From Streptomyces violaceusniger (lineage in GTDB: Bacteria; Actinomycetota; Actinomycetes; Streptomycetales; Streptomycetaceae): DNA of 64,000 bases. Numbering within the stretch: the stretch's first letter is position 1; each line of letters starts with the position of its first letter. The stretch covers positions 1,302,001 through 1,366,000 of the forward strand of contig BJHW01000002.1 in NCBI GenBank assembly GCA_005405945.1, in the 5' to 3' direction. Of the stretch, positions 36,659-46,153 are shown piece by piece. A program made the translations under genes and the position numbers. The notes under the pieces are model-generated. The model ran no database searches. It was given only the letters and a program-made list of their open reading frames with translations, and had not been told where the DNA came from.

Positions 36659-37566
36659 TCACAGGTCCACGACGAGCCGCGGGGACAGGGCGCGGGACAC
36701 ACAGGCGTACATCCGCCCGCGGGGGCGCCGATGTCGTCCCGGTGCTCGGGTTCGCCGTCGAGCACGGCCACTTCGCAGCTGCCGCAGACGCCTTCGCGGC
36801 ATCCGGCCGCCACCGGGAATCCGGCGTGGGTCAGGGCGTCCAGCAGCGACTCGTCGGCGGGCACCGGAACCGTCCGCCCCGACCGGGCACACACCGCCTC
36901 GAACGCCGTGTTGGGCGCGAACGACCTGGGCGCCGGGCGGAACCGCTCCGCGTACAGCCGCCCCGAGGGGAACGCGGCCTCCGCCGCGGCGAGCATCGGC
37001 CCGGGGCCGCAGGCGTAGACCACGGCACCGGGGCTCAGCGCGGATGCCACAGACGCGAAGTCCGGCCTGCCCTGCCGGCGCGTGGCGACGATCCGCACCC
37101 GATCGCCGAAGGAGGCGCGCAGGTCGTCGACGAAGGGCATGGACGCCACCGACTGCCCCAGGTACACGAGCGACGCGGGGACGTCCGAGGCGGCCGCCGC
37201 CCGCAGCATCGGCAGGATCGGGGTGATGCCGATCCCGCCGGCGAGGAAGAGATACTCCGGCGCGGGGAGCAGCGGGAAGTGGTTCCGCGGCAGCGACACA
37301 TCGAGGGCGCGGCCCTGGCGCAGGAACCGGTGGATATACTCCGAACCGCCCCGGCTGAGGCGGTCGTGCCGTACCGCGACCCGATAGGACTCCCGGTCCG
37401 CCGGGTCTCCGCACAGCGAGTACTGCCGGGTCAGCCAGTTCGGCAGCGTCACGTCGATATGGGCGCCCGGCTCCCATGGCGCCAGCGGTCCGGTGGCGCC
37501 CCGCAGGACGAGGGACACGACGTCCTCGGCGACCTGCTCGATGTGGTCGACGACGGTCTGTTGCAT
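36659..37566 (-). CDS. Phthalate-dioxygenase-reductase-type ferredoxin reductase (one apparent frameshift)
   Basis: A 302-residue three-domain electron-transfer protein. The flavin motif is RQYSLCGDP, the NAD site is GGIGITPILPML, and a C-terminal plant-type 2Fe-2S domain holds CREGVCGSCEVAVLDG and a last Cys in YACVSRALSP. One base missing at 36716-36718 throws off the last 20 residues; restoring it recovers the fourth Cys ligand. The class usually feeds a Rieske or P450 oxygenase, but none is adjacent, and the nearest Rieske gene is 13 kb away. Likely co-operonic with the SIP and PNPOx-fold genes. Confidence 0.85.
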
Positions 37567-37589
37567 CGTTGATTCACCTTGTGCCGTGG

Positions 37590-38217
37590 TCAGTAGAGTT
37601 TCCGGTAGCCCTCTTCGAGGGCGTGGGTGAGCGCCATCGGGTCGATGTCCATCCCGAATTGGGCGGTGGCGATCTCCCCGACCGACGGGATCTCGTCGGC
37701 GAGGGCCTGACTCGCGGGATCCCACAGCCGGGAGCGGATGAGCGCGCGACCGCAGTGGAAGTACGCCTCCGCCACCTCGACGACGATCGCGAGCACCGGA
37801 TCCCTGGCCTCGGTCCGCATCCGGGCGAGCACATCGGGGTCGTCGGTGGGGTAGGCGCGGCCGTTGACCCGCAAGGTCTCCCGCAGCCCGGGGATGAGGA
37901 AGAGCAGCCCGATCCCGTCGTTCTCGGCGAGGTTGCGGAAAGAGTCGGCGATCTTGTTGCCGGGGCGGTCGGGAATCGCGAGCGTATGGGCGTCGAGGAC
38001 CTTCACGAACCCCGGGTAGTCGCCACGGGGGAGCAGTCGGCGCGCCCCTCCGCGTCCGCCGTGGCCATGGACAGGAAGGGGGAGTGGGCGATGAAGAGGC
38101 GGAAGTACTCGTCGATATGGTCCTGGATCTTGGCCTTGACCATGGCTTCGGGCTCCCCGAGCCGGGCGTGGACCTCGGCCGGCGACAACCGCCGGGGCGT
38201 GTGCTGGTCTGCGTCAT
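37590..38217 (-). CDS. PNPOx-fold flavin-dependent protein (two apparent frameshifts)
   Basis: An FMN-binding split-barrel protein (pyridoxamine-phosphate-oxidase-like, MSMEG_1061 type). It shows FLSMATADAEGRADCSPRG and FRNLAENDGIGLLFLIPG with LRVNGRAY. One C must be restored at 38027-38031 and one at 38194-38197, both in long runs, giving 209 residues. It is the first gene of the three-gene redox operon, and its promoter region faces a TetR gene across a clear palindrome. Members bind flavin or F420; the reaction is unknown. Confidence 0.8.
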
Positions 38218-38331
38218 GAGGGCTCCTTCCGGGAGGGGCGGAGCGGAGGGCGCGGGGCCCGTGCCGGTCGCCTCCCGCATCCCCGCCGACGACCGTGGCT
38301 CACCGCTCCGCCGCAGTTCATGGCACTATTG

Positions 38332-38345
38332 TGAGCAATTACTCA
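38332..38345. promoter_or_regulatory. Palindromic TetR operator candidate
   Basis: TGAGCAATTACTCA, a 14-bp palindrome with one mismatched pair (TGAGyAATTrCTCA), is located between the divergent PNPOx-fold and TetR genes, 43 bases before the TetR start. Confidence 0.75.
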
Positions 38346-38388
38346 GGTCTTGCGCCACTCGCTTTCAAGGCGCCGAGCAGGAGGTGTC

Positions 38389-39084
38389 ATGACGACCGGC
38401 CGCCGCGGACTTCAGCCACGTAAACAGCCACGCCAGGCCCGGGCCGAGCTCACCCGGCAGCGCATCCTCACCGCCGCTGCTCACGTTTTCGCCGAGTACG
38501 GCTATGCCGCCGGGACCACCAACCGCATCGCCGAACGCGCCCGGATCTCGATCGGCTCGCTGTACCAGTACTATCCGAACAAGGACGCGATCCTGGCCGA
38601 GTTGCTGATCCGTCACCTCGATGCCGGGGGCGATGCCATCAGGAGCCGCCAGGACGAAGACGAACCGGACTCCCTGGAAGAGATCATCCGCGGTTTCGCG
38701 CGCCCGGTGATCGCGAACCATCTCGACGACCCGCAGCTGCTCCGCGTCATGATGGAACACGGGCCACGGTCGCCCGAGTTGCTCGAGAAGATCGCCCGGC
38801 ATGAGCGGGAACGGGTCGCCTACACCCAGGACTTGCTCGAGCGCCATCCCGAGGTCCGGGTCGAGGACACCTACGTCGCCGCCCGGCTCGTGGTGTCCAC
38901 GGTCGAGCTCGTCGTCCACCAGCTCGTCGCGGCGCCCGACTCCATCGACACCGAGCGGCTGGAGAATGAACTCGTCGCGATGATCACCCGCTATCTCACG
39001 GCCGCGCCGGGCGGGGCCGACGGAGTCGAGCGGCCACGGAACGAGGGACGGGCACCCGGCGGTCCAGGAGCCCGTCCCTCGTGA
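38389..39084 (+). CDS. TetR family regulator
   Basis: A 231-residue protein. The helix-turn-helix covers residues ~25-70, with AAGTTNRIAERARISIGSLY (then QYYPNKDAILAEL). GCAGGAGG lies before the ATG. It is divergent from the flavin/ferredoxin-reductase/SIP operon, with a TGAGyAATTrCTCA palindrome in between, so it is probably the repressor of that operon. The last codons overlap a terminator stem, and the stop lies within the first unit of a heptanucleotide repeat. Confidence 0.88.
   Translation: MTTGRRGLQPRKQPRQARAELTRQRILTAAAHVFAEYGYAAGTTNRIAERARISIGSLYQYYPNKDAILAELLIRHLDAGGDAIRSRQDEDEPDSLEEIIRGFARPVIANHLDDPQLLRVMMEHGPRSPELLEKIARHERERVAYTQDLLERHPEVRVEDTYVAARLVVSTVELVVHQLVAAPDSIDTERLENELVAMITRYLTAAPGGADGVERPRNEGRAPGGPGARPS
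39041..39082. terminator. Hairpin terminator overlapping the TetR 3' end
   Basis: ACGAGGGACGGGC and its exact complement form a 13-bp stem with a 16-base loop. It lies between the convergent TetR and asparagine synthetase genes and is largely inside TetR coding sequence. Confidence 0.75.
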
Positions 39085-39122
39085 TGCGTGATGCGTGATG
39101 CGTGATGTGTGGTGTGTGAGGT
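39081..39122. repeat. Heptanucleotide tandem repeat
   Basis: GTGATGC is repeated three times, followed by GTGATGT, GTGGTGT and GTGAGGT. This simple repeat overlaps the TetR stop codon and could vary in length by slippage. Confidence 0.85.
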
Positions 39123-39144
39123 GCGCGCGGTCGGACCGCGGGCG

Positions 39145-40976
39145 TCAGTCGATCGTGATGATGGGCTTGCGCAGGTCGAACCACGCCGCCAGGTCGAGGG
39201 CGCGTTCGATGGTGGCGCGCTGCTGCGTGGTGATGTCCTCCGCCGGTGCGCCGATCGCCTCCTTCAGCGTCTCGGTGCGGCACAGCTCGAGCGCCTGGTG
39301 TCCGGAGGTGATGAGGTCGCCCGCCTGCTGCCTGATGGCGGAGAGATAGGCGGGGTCGAAGCTGCCGGGGTAGCCGCTCTTCTTGCGGTTGGCCACGGAT
39401 TCGGGCAGCACATCGCGGGTGGCCTCGCGCAGGATGCTCTTCTCCCGCCCGTCGAAGGTCTTCAGCGACCAGGGGGTGTTGAAGACGTAGGAGACGAGGC
39501 GGTGGTCGCAGAACGGCACCCTGACCTCCAGGCCGACGGCCATGCTCATCCGGTCCTTGCGGTCCAGCAGAGTGTTGACCATGCGGGTGAGGTGCAGATA
39601 GCAGACCTGCCGCATGCGCTTCTCCAGGCCGGTCTCACCGTCCTTGAGCGGAGCTTCGGCCAGGGCGGAGAGGTAGTGGTCGCGCAGGTAGGTGTCCAGG
39701 TCCAGCTTCTCGGTGAGGTCCTGGGACAGCAGGCTCTTGGACTCACCGAGCGTCAGTCCGCCGGCGAGCCAGGGGAAGGTGTCGGCCTCGCGCCGCTCGT
39801 CGTGGAACCACGGGTAGCCGCCGAAGATCTCATCGGCCGACTCGCCCGACAGGGCCACGGTCGACTGTTCGCGAACGGCCTTGAACAGCAGATAGAGCGA
39901 GTTGTCCCGGTCGCCGAGCCCGATCGGCAGGTCCCTCGCCGCGATGGCCGCCTGCCTGACGGCCGGGTCGGACAGGGCGGAGCCGTCGAGCACGATGTCC
40001 CGGTGGTCGCATTTCACGTGCTCGGCCACGGCGTGCACATACGGCGTGTCGACGCTGGGCGCCACGTCGATCGCGCGGAAGTTCTCCGCCTGCCCGGGGA
40101 AGTCCACGGCGAAGCTGCGGACGGTCTCGCCGTGTTCGCCGAGTTTGCGGGCGGCGAGCGAGGTCATCGCCGAGGAGTCGAGCCCCCGGAGAGCAGGGTG
40201 CAGCGGGGCACGTCGGCGACGAGCTGACGGGCGATGATGTCCTCCAGCAGCTCCCGCACATGGGCGACGGTCGCCTCCTGGTCATCGGTGTGCTCGGAGA
40301 CCTCCAGGCGCCAGTACGCCTGCTCGCGAAGCCCGTTGCGGTCGACGACGGCGATGTGGCCGGGGCGCAGCTCCTTCATGCCCTTCCAGATCGCGTGGCC
40401 CGGGGTCTTGGCGAAGGAGAAGATCTCCCGCAGCCCGTCCAGGCCGACCTCGGGGGCGGCGAGCGGATTGGCGAGGATGGCCTTGGGCTCGGACCCGAAG
40501 AGGACGCCGTCGTCGGTCTCGTAGTAGTAGAACGGCTTGATGCCCATCCGGTCCCGGATCATCACCAGCTTCTCGGTGCGGGAATCCCAGATGGCGAAGG
40601 CGTACATGCCGTTCAGTTTCTCGGTGAGGGATTCGCCCCACTCGACATAGCCGCGCAGGACGACCTCGGTGTCGGAGTCGGTGGTGAAGCCGTGGCCCCT
40701 GCGGCGCAGTTCGTCGCGCAGCTCGGTGAAGTTGTACGCCTCACCGGAGTAGACCATGCTCACGGGGCCGTCGGCCGTGTCGACGGCCATGGGCTGCGCC
40801 CCGCCGGGCAGGTCGATGACGGCCAGCCTGCGGTGCCCGAGCGCCGCCCTGCCGGTCACCCACGCCCCGGCCGCGTCCGGGCCACGGCAGGCCATCGTCT
40901 CCGTCATGGTGTCGAGGATCTGGCGGTGGGAGGTCAGATCGCGGCGGTAGGAGACCCAGCCGGTGATGCCGCACAC
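39145..40976 (-). CDS. asnB: Glutamine-hydrolysing asparagine synthetase (one apparent frameshift)
   Basis: A ~610-residue two-domain enzyme. The N-terminal class-II amidotransferase starts at a GTG that places Cys at position 2 (MCGITGWVSY), the required N-terminal nucleophile, which decides the start over upstream ATGs. The C-terminal synthetase domain has the PP-loop, which reads LLSGGLDSSAM only after one G is restored in the run at 40183-40187, then GYPWFHDERREAD, DRMSMAVGLEVRVPFCDHRL and KKSGYPGSFDP. It makes asparagine from aspartate, glutamine and ATP, or acts as a related amide synthase. It is divergent from gap. Confidence 0.88.
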
Positions 40977-41002
40977 AGTGATCATCCCTTTCACTCAGCG
41001 GG

Positions 41003-41027
41003 AGATGGTTGCCTGTGAAAACCATCT
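41003..41027. promoter_or_regulatory. Hairpin in the asnB leader
   Basis: AGATGGTT and AACCATCT pair across a 9-base loop in the presumed 5' untranslated region of asnB, 27 bases from its start codon. Possible regulatory structure or operator. Confidence 0.45.
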
Positions 41028-41080
41028 ACCTCTCCGGAGGGGATCGCTACGGGATGCTGATCTCTGGGGGAGTGGTATTT

Positions 41081-41109
41081 CTCACTGGTAAATTCATGTT
41101 AATAGTGAG
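41081..41109. promoter_or_regulatory. Long palindrome in the asnB-gap divergent region
   Basis: CTCACTnnTAA, 7 bases, TTAnnAGTGAG: nine base pairs match on each side in an AT-rich patch of a 335-base gene-free interval. The rest of the interval holds a small GGGGTGC/GCACCCC hairpin (about 41244-41260) and a TAGCAT -10-like hexamer at 41275-41280 for gap. Confidence 0.65.
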
Positions 41110-41311
41110 TTTCGTCATGAGTGCTGTCCGAAAAACGACGCCCGCTAAGTCGCCATTTTATGGCTGATATCCGCTTCGTAATTCATCAAGGAATGACCCG
41201 CATGTGGGAGCCGTGCCGGGAGCCCGGGCAGCGCGGATGGATGGGGGTGCCGACGCACCCCATGACCTGGGGGCTAGCATATGAGCGCCACCTAGCTCGA
41301 AAGATAAACTT

Positions 41312-42765
41312 GTGACTCTCAACGAGGACTCGTTCACCAACTGGAAGCACCGCGAGGAGATCGCGGAGTCGATGATCCCCCTCATCGGGAAGCTGCATCG
41401 GGAGCGGGACGTCACGGTCCTGCTGCACAGCCGCTCCTTGGTGAACAAGTCGGTCGTCAGCATCCTCAAGACCCACCGATTCGCCCGCCAGATCGCCGGT
41501 GCGGAGCTCTCGGTCACCGACACCCTGCCGTTCCTTCAGGCGCTCACCGCGCTGGATCTCGGCCCCTCCCAGATCGACATCGGCCTGCTCGCCGAGAAGC
41601 ACCGGGCCGATGACCGCGGTCTCTCGGTGGAGGAGTTCACCGCCGAGGCCGTCGCCGGTGCCACCGGGGCCAACAAGATCGAGTGCCGTGAGGGACGCGA
41701 TGTCGTCCTCTACGGGTTCGGGCGGATCGGGCGGCTGGTCGCCCGCCTGCTCATCGAGAAGGCCGGGTCCGGCAACGGGCTGCGGCTGCGTGCCATCGTC
41801 GTCCGCGGGGCGGCGGGCGGGCCGGTGAGGACATCGTCAAGCGGGCCTCGCTGCTGCGCCGCGACTCCATTCACGGCCAGTTCCAGGGCACGATCACCGT
41901 GGACGAGGCGAACAGCAAGATCATCGCCAATGGCAACGAGATCAAGGTGATCTACGCCGACGACCCGACGTCGGTGGACTACACGGCGTACGGCATCAAG
42001 GACGCCATCCTCATCGACAACACCGGCAAGTGGCGCGACCGCGAAGGGCTGTCCAAGCATCTGCGCCCCGGTATCGACAAGGTGGTGCTGACCGCGCCGG
42101 GCAAGGGCGATGTCCCCAACGTCGTCCACGGCGTCAACCACGACACGATCAAGCCGGAGGAGCGGATCCTGTCCTGCGCCTCATGTACCACCAACGCGAT
42201 CGTCCCGCCGCTGAAGGCGATGGCGGACGAGTACGGCGTGCTGCGCGGCCATGTGGAGACCGTCCACTCGTTCACCAACGACCAGAACCTGCTGGACAAC
42301 TACCACAAGTCCGACCGCCGTGGCCGCTCGGCGCCGCTCAACATGGTCATCACCGAGACCGGTGCCGCCTCCGCCGTGGCGAAGGCCCTGCCCGACCTCA
42401 AGGCGAAGATCACCGGCAGCTCGATCCGCGTTCCGGTGCCGGACGTCTCGATCGCGATCCTCAACCTGCAGCTCGCGCGCGAGACCACCCGCGAGGAGGT
42501 CCTGGACTACCTGCGCGATGTGTCCCTGACCTCGCCGCTCAAGCGTCAGATCGACTTCATCAGCGCTCCCGACGCGGTCTCCAACGACTTCATCGGCTCG
42601 CGCCACGCCTCGATCGTCGACGCGGGCGCCACCAAGGTCGAGGGCGACAACGCGATCCTCTACCTCTGGTACGACAACGAGTTCGGCTACTCCTGCCAGG
42701 TCATCCGCGTCGTCCAGTACGTCTCCGGGGTGGAGTACCCGACCTACCCGGCCCCGGTGGTCTGA
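41312..42765 (+). CDS. gap: Glyceraldehyde-3-phosphate dehydrogenase, long form with N-terminal extension (one apparent frameshift)
   Basis: A ~484-residue protein. The dehydrogenase core starts near residue 128 with LYGFGRIGRLVARLL (NAD-binding), has the catalytic Cys in SCASCTTNAIVPPL, and ends with NEFGYSCQVIRVVQY. About 125 residues precede the core (helical, with NWKHREEIAESMIPLIGKLH), absent from classical ~335-residue GAPDH; such long forms are known in actinobacteria. One base is missing in the G run 41819-41821. The GTG start has a weak upstream site. Either glycolytic or gluconeogenic direction is possible; the extension may regulate or localise the enzyme. Confidence 0.86.
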
Positions 42766-42780
42766 CACCTGCCACGACAA

Positions 42781-42816
42781 CGGACCCGCTTCCGGCCCCG
42801 TCCGGGAGCGGGTCCG
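42781..42816. terminator. Terminator after gap
   Basis: CGGACCCGCT and AGCGGGTCCG form a perfect 10-bp stem with a 16-base loop, 15 bases after the gap stop. Confidence 0.8.
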
Positions 42817-42817
42817 C

Positions 42818-43042
42818 CTACTCGCCCGTTCCGGACATGTCGGCCGGCAGCCGTACGATGCCCGCCGGCCCGAAGACGTCCTGGGTGGCGAGGGCGATCC
42901 CACCGTGGAGCCCGGATCTGCCCTTGAGCTGTGTCGCGGTGATGGTCAGTTCGGGGGTGGCCAGGGGGAGGGCGCGCTGGTACACGACGGCGCGTACGGC
43001 GGAGACCAGGTCGTCGCGGAGTTCGCTCCACCCGATGACCGT
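42818..43042 (-). pseudogene. C-terminal fragment resembling a ROK-family regulator/kinase
   Basis: About 75 residues (VIGWSELRDDLVSAVRAVVYQ, LPLATPELTITATQLKGRSG, ALATQDVFGPAGIVRLP) look like the end of a ROK-type protein. The ATP/sugar-binding core and DNA-binding domain are missing. Its 5' edge touches an unrelated SDR fragment on the other strand. Family call tentative. Confidence 0.5.
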
Positions 43043-43266
43043 GGGCAACCGCCGCGTCGCTCTCGTCACCGGGGCCGCCCGTGGCCTGGGCGTGTGCATC
43101 GCCCGGCGGCTGCACGACCAGGGCTACCGCGTCGCCCTCACCGACCTGGACGAGGAGGGCGCGGTGAAGGCCGCGGCGGACCGCCTCGGCCGTGTACGGG
43201 GCGGTGTCCCTCGCCATCGGGGACGTCTTCAGCGAACGGGGGATGGCCCGGCTGCTCGTGGACTGA
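43035..43266 (+). pseudogene. SDR N-terminal fragment joined to a second ROK-like tail
   Basis: It starts MTVGNRRVALVTGAARGLGV, a good SDR cofactor motif, and reads to about residue 50 (ALTDLDEEGAVKAAADRLG). Then, in another frame, VYGAVSLAIGDVFSERGMARLLVD (in part: AVSLAIGDVFSERGMARLL) runs to a TGA at 43264. That tail resembles the ROK-like ALATQDVFGPAGIVRL on the opposite strand. A composite of remnants, not a working gene. Confidence 0.5.
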
Positions 43267-43269
43267 GGG

Positions 43270-44075
43270 CTACGGTTCGGTGCGGTAGGCCTCGATCACC
43301 GCGAGACGGGTGGTGACGGCCTCCGACGCGTTCCGCAGCGCCGCCAGCGTACGGGGGACGTTGTGGCGCGCCGTGGCGGCGACGACCGACAGCGCGCCCA
43401 GGTAGGCGCCGTCCCGCGGCCCGCGGACGGGCACGGCCACGGCAGAGTAGCCGAGCCGGTGTTCCTCGGAGTCGGTGGCGTAGCCCTGCTCCTGGATGCG
43501 GGCGAGTTCGCCCGGGAGCCGGTCGGCGGTGAGGGTACGGGCGGTCATCCGGCGCATACGGGGGGCCAGCCGCGCCAGCGGGTACTGGTCGGGCAGCAGG
43601 GCCAGGGTGAGCTTCCCCGGGGCCGTGCTGTGCAGCTGGAGCAGCCGTCCGCCGAACGAGGCACCGGCCCGGTTGCGGTGGCGGCCGGCGTTGTCGATGC
43701 ACAGCAGGTCGGTGCCGTTCGGCACGGACAGGCTCACGGGGCTGTCGAGGGACTGCGCGAGGTTCTCCATCACCGGCCGCGCGGCGTGGCGCAGGGTGCG
43801 CTGCCGGGGCGCGCGCAGGCCGATCGCGTACAGCAGCAGGCCGAGCCGGTAGTGGGAGCCGTCCCGCTCCAGCAGCTCGCAGGCGACGAGGTCCTGGCAC
43901 AGCCGGTGCACCGTGGCCTTGGCCACCCCGGTGCGCGTCGTCAGCTCCGTGAGGCTGAGGGAGAGGTCCCCGTCGCCGAAGGCCGACAGGATCAGCCCGA
44001 CCTTGCCGAGGACGGACTTGGGGCGTCCGCCCCCGCTTCCTCACCGTTGCCACGAGGCACCGCAGCAGTCGTCAC
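43270..44075 (-). CDS. IclR family regulator 1 (one apparent frameshift)
   Basis: A 268-residue regulator. The N-terminal winged helix has TELTTRTGVAKATVHRLCQD, and the C-terminal GAF-like effector domain has APGKLTLALLPD and GYSAVAVPVRGPRDGAYLGAL. The natural start is GTG at 44075 with GAGGAGGG six bases upstream; one base must be restored in the G run 44020-44023 to connect it. It sits at the downstream end of the aromatic-catabolism gene block and shares GVAKATVHRL with the second IclR protein of that block, so one or both may bind the shared inverted repeats. Confidence 0.82.
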
Positions 44076-44225
44076 GAGATGCCCTCCTCGCCCGCGGGTG
44101 TGCCTCGACCGAGGCTGCCATGAGTGCTGAGGATGGCCAATATAGAGAGCTTTTTGCCTGGTAGGAATGGTGTGAGGGGTCGGAATTCCGCGAAGGCCGG
44201 CCCGCCCCCGCGGCCGGCGATCCGC

Positions 44226-44546
44226 TCACCGGCCCGCCACCAGGGCCGTGTCCACCCCCAGCGGGCCGACCGCCCCGGCGCCACCGGGGGTGCCCAGCGG
44301 GGCGTCCCGGCCGGGCAGGGCCTCCTCGAAGAACCGCCGGTTGTCCGCGCGGTGCTCGGGGTCCGCCTTCCGGTCCACGGTGATCGCCTGTTCCGGGCAG
44401 GCGATCTCGCAGGCGCCGCAGTCGATGCACTCCACCGGGTTGATGTACAGCTTGCGCTCGCCCTCGTAGATGCAGTCGACCGGGCACTCCTCCATGCAGG
44501 ACCGGTCCATGATGTCCACGCAGGACGCGCCGATGACGTAAGACAT
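44226..44546 (-). CDS. Seven-iron ferredoxin (3Fe-4S/4Fe-4S)
   Basis: A 106-residue ferredoxin of the actinobacterial FdxA type: CxxxxxxC-x3-CP at CVDIMDRSCMEECPVDC, then CIDCGACEIACPEQ, with a C-terminal helical extension. It starts one base after the stop of the ferredoxin reductase gene, giving a complete NAD(P)H-to-ferredoxin module that could feed the Rieske oxygenase upstream in the same direction. The tail is unusually rich in Gly, Ala and Leu. Confidence 0.9.
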   Translation of the reverse strand: MSYVIGASCVDIMDRSCMEECPVDCIYEGERKLYINPVECIDCGACEIACPEQAITVDRKADPEHRADNRRFFEEALPGRDAPLGTPGGAGAVGPLGVDTALVAGR

Positions 44547-44547
44547 G

Positions 44548-45569
44548 TCAGTTCTCCTTCTCGGTGGAATGCCCGGGGAACAGCGCCGCCTCCGGGTCGA
44601 TGACCGTGGCGGCGTTGTTGACGGCCGTGGCGGCCTCGCCGAAGCCGACGGAGATCAGGCGCACCTTGCCCGGGTAGTCGGTGATGTCACCGGCGGCGAA
44701 GACACGGGGGAGGTTGGTGGCCATCCGGGTGTCCACGGCGATCCGGCGCGCCTGAAGGGTCAGGCCCCACTCCCGCAACGGGCCGAGGTCCGCGATGAAG
44801 CCGAGGGCCGCCACCACGGTCTGTGCCGGGAGGCGCGTGGTGTCCTTGGTGGCCCGGTGGCGGATCTCGACCTCCTCCAGGTGTGCGGCGCCGTACAGGC
44901 CGCTGACCTCGGAGTCGGTGAGCATGTCGATGCCGAGCGCCTGGACCTTCTCCACCGACGCGCGGTGGGCGCGGAACCGGGCGGTGCGGTGCACCAGGCG
45001 GACCGAGCGCGCCACGGGGGCCAGCAGGGCCGCCCAGTCGAAGGCGCTGTCGCCACCGCCGACGACCACCACGTCATGACCGGCGTGGACGGCGGGGTCG
45101 GGGACGAAGTACACCTGACCGCGGCCGAGGAAGTCCTCCCCGGCGGGAGCGGGCGGGGGGTGAAGGTCCCCACGCCTCCGGTGATCACGACGGCCCCGGC
45201 CCGTACCGCCGTCCCCCGGTCGCTGCGGACCACGGGCAGGCCGTCCCCGTCGTAGTCCAGCGCCACCGCGCGGTGGCCGAGGAGGTAGCGGGCGCCGTGT
45301 GCCTCGGCCTGCGCCACCAGGTTGTCCACCAGGTCGCGACCGCGCACCGAGGCGAATCCGGCGATGTCGAAGATGGGCTTCTCCGGATACATCGCGCTGA
45401 TCTGGCCGCCCCGCTGGGGCAGCACATCCATCACGGCCACGCGCAAGCCCCGGAAGCCCGCGCAGTACGCGCCGTACAGGCCCGACGGGCCGGCGCCGAT
45501 GATCAGGATGTCCGTCTCGGCCACCGCCGCGTCCTCCGCGGCGACCGGCTCATCGTTGAGAACGCTCAT
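44548..45569 (-). CDS. Thioredoxin-reductase-like ferredoxin-NAD(P)+ reductase (one apparent frameshift)
   Basis: A 340-residue flavoprotein with two Rossmann sites, ILIIGAGPSGLYGAYCAG (FAD) and VVVVGGGDSAFDWA (NAD(P)H), and the FAD end motif RVFAAGDITDYPGKVRL. There is no CxxC redox pair, so it belongs to the YumC-like type-2 ferredoxin reductases and is not a thioredoxin reductase. One C must be restored at 45145-45147. Next to the ferredoxin, it should supply electrons to the ring-hydroxylating oxygenase. About 45 bases upstream is GGTCCGCCTGCCGGGAC, a poor relative of the regulon repeat. Confidence 0.85.
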
Positions 45570-45757
45570 GGCCCAGGAGCGTAGGCAGGCCGCGATCACG
45601 GTCCAATGGAATCGGTCCGCCTGCCGGGACAGTGCCGCGGAACCGTTCGGGCGCCGCACGCCGGACACACGGAAGCGGCCCCGGACACGCCGAAGCGGCA
45701 CCCAAGGCCCCTGCGGCCCTGAGTGCCACCGCTCCCGCGCCCGGACGCGCCGGGCCG

Positions 45758-46153
45758 TCATCCGGCGCGCGTCACCTCCACCGTCCCCGTGACACACTCC
45801 GAGCCGTCGGCCTTGAGGATGCGCGCGTCGAGCCGGACCCGGGCACCCTCGACCGACGACACCGTCGCGGCCCAGGTCAGCCGCTCACCGGCCACCGCCG
45901 TGGCGACGTTGCGCCACGCCACCGACTCCAGCCGGGCGCCCGGCCCGGCCCACTCCAGGGCGTGCCGGCTGAGCATCTCGCCGTGCAGCGTGGACTGCAC
46001 GACCGCGTCCGGAAACCCCTCCGTGGCCGCGTACGCGGCGTCGTAATGGATCCGGTGCGCGTTCCACGACACGGCGCTGAAGCGGAACAACTGCACACTG
46101 GTGTGCGCGTAATGGCGCGGTGGACACTCCGCCCCGACAGCCGGCGCCGTCAT
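45758..46153 (-). CDS. MaoC-like hot-dog hydratase, C-half subunit (pair A)
   Basis: A 131-residue single hot-dog domain with SWNAHRIHYDAAYA and LHGEMLSRHAL, the pattern of mesaconyl-C4-CoA-hydratase/HTD2-like proteins. ATGA overlap with the preceding partner indicates a heterodimer in which each gene supplies half of a double hot-dog. Likely reaction: hydration of an enoyl-CoA or dehydration of a hydroxyacyl-CoA. A paralogous pair exists 7.6 kb away. Confidence 0.83.
   Translation of the reverse strand: MTAPAVGAECPPRHYAHTSVQLFRFSAVSWNAHRIHYDAAYAATEGFPDAVVQSTLHGEMLSRHALEWAGPGARLESVAWRNVATAVAGERLTWAATVSSVEGARVRLDARILKADGSECVTGTVEVTRAG

Noticed and set aside
36659..37566. PDR-type reductase as the dedicated partner of the Rieske oxygenase at 50.8 kb
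   Set aside because: It is 13 kb away under another TetR, and the Rieske operon has its own ferredoxin and reductase.
39081..39122. Heptanucleotide repeats considered as a CRISPR or attachment site
   Set aside because: Units are 7 bp without spacers, and no cas or integrase genes are present.
41312..42765. GAPDH as a self-resistance copy for a GAPDH-targeting antibiotic
   Set aside because: The active site is canonical and no pathway genes of such an antibiotic are adjacent; long GAPDHs are ordinary in actinomycetes.
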